This document shows, piece by piece, positions 63,839 through 64,000 of a stretch of 64,000 nt of DNA. Origin of the DNA: Spirochaetes bacterium GWE1_32_154. GTDB lineage: Bacteria; Spirochaetota; GWE2-31-10. Each line of letters starts with the position of its first letter. The stretch's first letter is position 1. The notes beneath the pieces were generated by a model. That model saw only the letters and a program-made list of their open reading frames with translations. It did not search any database and had not been told where the DNA came from. The translations under genes and the position numbers were made by a program. The stretch lies in contig MIAY01000003.1 in assembly GCA_001829315.1 (NCBI GenBank), positions 62,001-126,000 of the forward strand, written 5' to 3'.

Positions 63839-64000
63839 TTATTTTGTGATTGTTAAATATTTCATTAACTGAGGATTTTTCATTATGTAATCATTCATTT
63901 CTTTCTGGTTATTTTCATAATAACTCATATATTCTTCATAACCAAACTTTATGTTTTTAAAAAATTCAACTCGTTTTTGTTCAAAAAGAGCTTCCGGATT
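63839..64000 (-). CDS. C-terminal end of an unidentified protein (partial)
   Basis: The frame enters from the right edge on the minus strand and stops at 63839-63841. It encodes 53 residues, beginning NPEALFEQKRVEFFKNIKFG and ending QLMKYLTITK. The sequence is helical, charged and rich in Tyr and Asn, with no recognisable motif. The rest lies outside the window. Confidence 0.6.
   Translation of the reverse strand, partial: NPEALFEQKRVEFFKNIKFGYEEYMSYYENNQKEMNDYIMKNPQLMKYLTITK

Noticed and set aside
1-64000. tRNA or rRNA genes
   Set aside because: No T-arm GTTCGA-type signature with a matching cloverleaf, and no rRNA-like segments, were noticed by eye; a covariance search would be needed to exclude them fully.

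Overview
The window is AT-rich bacterial chromosome, and its gene content and order point to a spirochaete (Spirochaetota). A co-directional flagellar cluster runs fliK-flgD-flgE-flbD-motA-motB-fliL-fliM-fliY-fliO-fliP-fliQ-fliR-flhB-flhA-flhF-flhG-(two hypotheticals)-fliA. This is the classical order of the large spirochaete motility operon. FlgE has Lys165 and Cys178, the positions known for lysinoalanine cross-linking of spirochaete hooks. The exact genus cannot be read from the sequence.

Layout. Positions 1-3.2 kb hold the tail of an Rpn-type nuclease, a DIP1984-like protein, a WYL regulator, an FHA protein and a DUF1361 membrane protein. From about 34.6 kb leftwards to about 2.1 kb almost everything lies on the minus strand: the flagellar operon, then fapA, two small flagellar-associated genes, cheW-cheR-cheA-cheY-cheB, pta, a PpiC lipoprotein, murI, rsgA, DUF1361 and FHA. 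From 34.7 to 48.7 kb come housekeeping genes: glgP, a lone receiver protein, plsC, a cyclophilin-FKBP fusion, a methyl-accepting protein, dxs, a FlgH-like protein, a 29-residue AURKAIP1/COX24 peptide, a degenerate sugar nucleotidyltransferase, miaA, and the conserved group yicC-remA-gmk-rpoZ. From 48.9 to 53.8 kb are ridA, cdd, metF, two cNMP-binding proteins, a STAS protein and a LysM lipoprotein.

The right end (53.9-64 kb) is more accessory. It has a secreted hypothetical, a complete Rpn-family nuclease with a strong in-frame internal start, a very large multidomain surface GH13 amylase with a 36-bp minisatellite, and a cobalamin unit. That unit reads promoter, B12 riboswitch, intrinsic terminator, small lipoprotein, TonB-dependent receptor.

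Most interesting observations. (1) The B12 riboswitch controls an unrecognised small lipoprotein together with a BtuB-like receptor. (2) The Rpn gene has AAGGAGG placed ideally before an internal ATG, matching the intragenic small-protein arrangement described for Rpn systems. (3) A 182-bp structured repeat occurs twice, 43 kb apart, with a compensatory base-pair change, plus a solo hairpin; one copy sits inside the flagellar operon between flhA and flhF. (4) fliO carries an in-frame signal peptide upstream of its first ATG, with a good Shine-Dalgarno and only ATC or ATT as possible start. (5) There are a receiver with Asp replaced by Asn, a degenerate GDP-mannose-pyrophosphorylase-like protein, and a FlgH-like protein without a lipidation Cys.
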